A DNA stretch of 64,000 nt from Bacteroidaceae bacterium (GTDB taxonomy: Bacteria; Bacteroidota; Bacteroidia; Bacteroidales; Bacteroidaceae). Below are positions 61,797-64,000 of the stretch, one piece after another; the stretch's first letter is position 1; each line of letters begins with the position of its first letter. The position numbers and the translations under genes were made by a program. Below the pieces are notes generated by a model. It was not told where the DNA came from. It ran no database searches and saw nothing but the letters and a program-made list of their open reading frames with translations. The stretch is taken from NCBI GenBank assembly GCA_017503065.1, contig JAFVTT010000024.1, positions 1 through 64,000 on the forward strand, in the 5' to 3' direction.

Positions 61797-63458
61797 ATGC
61801 GTAAGATATTCTCAATCATCTGTCTCCTGCTCGTCTCTGTGATGGCCATGCCTTGCACCAACCTTATCGTGGGCAAGAAGGCTTCCACCGATGGCAGCGT
61901 GATAATCAGTTATAGCAGTGATAGTTATGGTATGTTCTCGTCCCTCTACTACAAGCCTCGCATGAAGCATGCCAAGGGAACCATGCGCCCCATCTATCAC
62001 TACGAGACAAGCAACTACCTGGGCGAGATTCCCGAAGCAGAGGAAACGTATCAGGTAACAGGTTTCCTGAACGAATACCAGTTGAGCATCATGGAAACCA
62101 CTTTCGGTGGCCGCCCCGAACTGGACGGAGGTCCCGGCATCATGGATTACGGTTCACTGATGTGGATAGCCCTGGAGCGTTGCAAGACCGCACGCGAGGC
62201 CATCAAACTCATCGACGAGTTGTGCCAGAAGTACGGCTATCAGTGTAGCGGCGAGAGTTTCACCATTGCCGACAAGAACGAGGTGTGGATTATGGAACTC
62301 ATCGGCAAGGGCAAGGACGAAATGGGTGCCGTATGGGTGGCCCGCCGCATGCCCGACGACATGATCAGCGCACATGCCAACCATAGCCGTATCCGTCAGT
62401 TCCCTCTCAAGGACAAGGAGAACTGCCTCTACTCAAAAGATGTCATCTCTTTCGCTCGCAAGAAGGGTTACTTCATCGGCAAGGACAAGGACTTCTCCTT
62501 CTCCGAGGCATACGCTCCCATAGATTTCGGTGCCAAGCGCTATTGCGAGGCACGCGTATGGAGTTTCTTCAACAAGTGGGCTGCCGAGGACATGAAACCC
62601 TATCTGCCCTATGCCATGGGCGAGGACGTTAATCCCGAGACAAAGCAACCCATCGACGGCATACCTCATGAAATGCCCCTTTGGGTGAAGCCCAAGCAAC
62701 TCCTGAGCACTCAGGACGTCAAGGATATGATGCGCGACCACTACGAGGGAACACCCATGGACATCACCGAGGGTCTTGGTTCTCTGCCCTGGAAGATGCC
62801 TTACCGCGTTACTCCTCTGTCCTACAAGGTTGACGGCAAGGAGTATTTCAACGAGCGTCCCATCAGCACAGTGCAGTCCAGTGCCATCTACGTTGCCCAG
62901 ATGCGCGACTGGTTGCCCGACTATATCGGCGGTGTCCTCTGGTTCGGTAATGACGATGCCAACATGGTGGCTCTGACTCCCATCTACTCATGCCTGGAGA
63001 GCGTGCCCGATTGTTATAGTGCCAAGCACGCCAATGCCACAACCTTCAGTTTCCGCAATGCCTACTGGGTGTGTAACTGGGTAAGCAACATGGTGTACTA
63101 CCGCTATGACCTCCTCTTCCCCGAACTCCAAGCCGTGCGCGACCGTCTTGAAAAAGACTTCAATAGTGTTCAGGACTATATGGAGGCAAAGGCCAAGGAA
63201 ATGGGAGAGACTGAGGGCAAGAAGTTCCTCAGCGACTATAGCCTCCGCATGTCAGGCATGATGCTGGACGAATGGATGCAACTGGCACAGAAACTCATTG
63301 TCAAGTACAACGACATGTGCGTGAAGAAGGTTGACGAAAAGGGCGACTACATCCTCACCCCCGGTGGCGAACCCGTAGCCCCCCAGCGCCCCGGCTACCC
63401 TGAGCACTATCTTCGAAAGATGGTGGAGGAGAGCGGCGACAAGTACTTGATAAAGTGA
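61797..63458 (+). CDS. C69-family dipeptidase, secreted
   Basis: 553 residues. A signal peptide (1-19, VMAMP) is followed by CTNLIVGKKASTDGSVI, whose Cys20 becomes the N-terminal nucleophile after cleavage, as in the Ntn-hydrolase dipeptidases PepDA. TADKNEVW-like FTIADKNEVWIMELI and FGNDDANM are further family blocks, and the C-terminal half is a helical domain. It removes dipeptides from peptides in the periplasm, fitting an amino-acid-fermenting lifestyle. Full length for the family. Last gene of the co-directional row. Confidence 0.9.
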   Translation: MRKIFSIICLLLVSVMAMPCTNLIVGKKASTDGSVIISYSSDSYGMFSSLYYKPRMKHAKGTMRPIYHYETSNYLGEIPEAEETYQVTGFLNEYQLSIMETTFGGRPELDGGPGIMDYGSLMWIALERCKTAREAIKLIDELCQKYGYQCSGESFTIADKNEVWIMELIGKGKDEMGAVWVARRMPDDMISAHANHSRIRQFPLKDKENCLYSKDVISFARKKGYFIGKDKDFSFSEAYAPIDFGAKRYCEARVWSFFNKWAAEDMKPYLPYAMGEDVNPETKQPIDGIPHEMPLWVKPKQLLSTQDVKDMMRDHYEGTPMDITEGLGSLPWKMPYRVTPLSYKVDGKEYFNERPISTVQSSAIYVAQMRDWLPDYIGGVLWFGNDDANMVALTPIYSCLESVPDCYSAKHANATTFSFRNAYWVCNWVSNMVYYRYDLLFPELQAVRDRLEKDFNSVQDYMEAKAKEMGETEGKKFLSDYSLRMSGMMLDEWMQLAQKLIVKYNDMCVKKVDEKGDYILTPGGEPVAPQRPGYPEHYLRKMVEESGDKYLIK

Positions 63459-63526
63459 CACAAGAATACGTAACCGTTATATCCACCATTCCATGCAGTT
63501 ATGACTGCTATTTTATAAATCGGTAT

Positions 63527-63699
63527 TTAACCTAAATCTGTCAATAGACTGTTATGCGCTAATGAAGGTTTCTTTTTGACATCCCTTTTGTCGCTTCTCT
63601 GTTACGATGGCCCCCCATTGCGCCCTCAAGGCGACAAAACATCTGTTCAAAAATTAAGACCATTTTATCATCATCACACTAATGACCGATTGTGGTTAA
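63527..63699. repeat. Small element with imperfect terminal inverted repeats, copy 3
   Basis: Left arm TTAACCTAAATCTGTCAATAG begins at 63527 (21 bases, the first 19 being TTAACCTAAATCTGTCAAT); right arm CACTAATGACCGATTGTGG ends near 63695. Between them TTTTGTCGC (63587-63595) pairs with GCGACAAAA (63631-63639). Longest of the three copies. Confidence 0.6.
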
Positions 63700-63709
63700 G
63701 GAAATACAT

Positions 63710-63741
63710 ACGGCTCAGTTGCAATATCGCAACTGAGCCGT
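63710..63741 (-). terminator. Terminator of the cyclophilin gene
   Basis: ACGGCTCAGTTGC and GCAACTGAGCCGT form a perfect 13 bp stem with loop AATATC, 26 bases after the cyclophilin stop. It may work in both directions; the plus strand follows with TTCCGTTTT. Confidence 0.8.
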
Positions 63742-63766
63742 TTCCGTTTTCCCGAAAGGAATCTTT

Positions 63767-64000
63767 CTATTCCGCCATTACCTCTACGGTCATGCTGATG
63801 TCCTGCTTGGGACGGTCGCCCCGCATGGTTTCGCATGACTGGATGCGCTCTACCACATCTAGTCCTTCTACAACTTCACCGAAGACGGTGTACTGGCCAT
63901 CCAGGTGTGGGGTGCCGCCTATGGTGGTGTAGACTTCAGCCTGTTCCGGCGTGAGGCGAGGTTTCTCCATTTCCTGACAGATGACATGCGTTTCGGCATT
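63767..64000 (-). CDS. Cyclophilin-type peptidyl-prolyl isomerase, C-terminal part
   Basis: The last 77 residues are inside the window, reading inward from the right edge: [11 protein letters not shown] at the edge, then [19 protein letters not shown] and [10 protein letters not shown], then the end [10 protein letters not shown]. The block [14 protein letters not shown] is the core of the cyclophilin active site. It speeds proline isomerisation during protein folding. The gene begins beyond the right edge, so signal or lipoprotein features cannot be seen. Confidence 0.9.
   Translation of the reverse strand, partial: NAETHVICQEMEKPRLTPEQAEVYTTIGGTPHLDGQYTVFGEVVEGLDVVERIQSCETMRGDRPKQDISMTVEVMAE

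Overview
The window reads as a chromosomal segment of a member of the Bacteroidales, most likely close to Prevotella or a related genus. The evidence is the recurring promoter box TAnnTTTG in front of many genes, the A-rich rather than GGAGG-like ribosome binding sites, an HU-HIG-type DNA-binding protein, a bS16 protein with a long Ala/Glu tail, TonB-linked outer-membrane proteins, and the Bacteroidetes gene order pheA - aminotransferase - DAHP synthase/chorismate mutase - tyrA. The genus is an inference; no rRNA gene is present to fix it.

The left 17 kb is an AT-richer accessory region. It holds a frameshifted RES-domain gene (cut by the window edge), an HU-like DNA-binding protein, and a compact restriction-modification operon: a small Xre-type regulator, a 5-cytosine methyltransferase, a McrB-like AAA+ protein, a LlaJI-like PD-(D/E)XK endonuclease subunit and, overlapping it, a DinD-RhuM fusion protein. 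Next come relics of Fic- or AlbA-type genes, a YdeI-like protein, an outer-membrane beta-barrel receptor with crcB, and an EamA transporter. A GIY-YIG protein follows, bracketed by two copies of an alcohol-dehydrogenase tail, then a nucleotidyltransferase, a short-chain dehydrogenase and a PD-(D/E)XK protein.

From about 17.2 kb rightward the DNA is core chromosome with higher GC. It carries a radical SAM protein with an MBOAT/DHHW acyltransferase pair, a K+/H+ antiporter, MTA/SAH nucleosidase, the aromatic amino-acid operon, trmO, tRNA-Lys, aspS, an outer-membrane FadL-like protein, an acyl-activating/ACP/PlsC fusion, prs, rpsP, gap, mscL, a GH20 hexosaminidase, the glycogen pair glgA-glgP, a Na+/Ca2+ exchanger, rplU-rpmA, an OmpH-like lipoprotein, pepD, rlmH, nadC, a C69 dipeptidase and the end of a cyclophilin gene.

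The intergenic DNA is unusually structured. I see arrays of direct repeats with a 22-23 bp period at four places; a family of small elements with imperfect terminal inverted repeats at three places plus a solo arm; a ~90 bp element present twice whose hairpin carries compensatory base changes; and short ~10 bp phased repeats. Two genes (pheA and a lipoprotein gene) have promoter boxes so close to their ATG that their mRNAs should be almost leaderless, and a 30-residue lipoprotein sits between gap and mscL. Function calls rest on motif recognition by eye; no searches were run.
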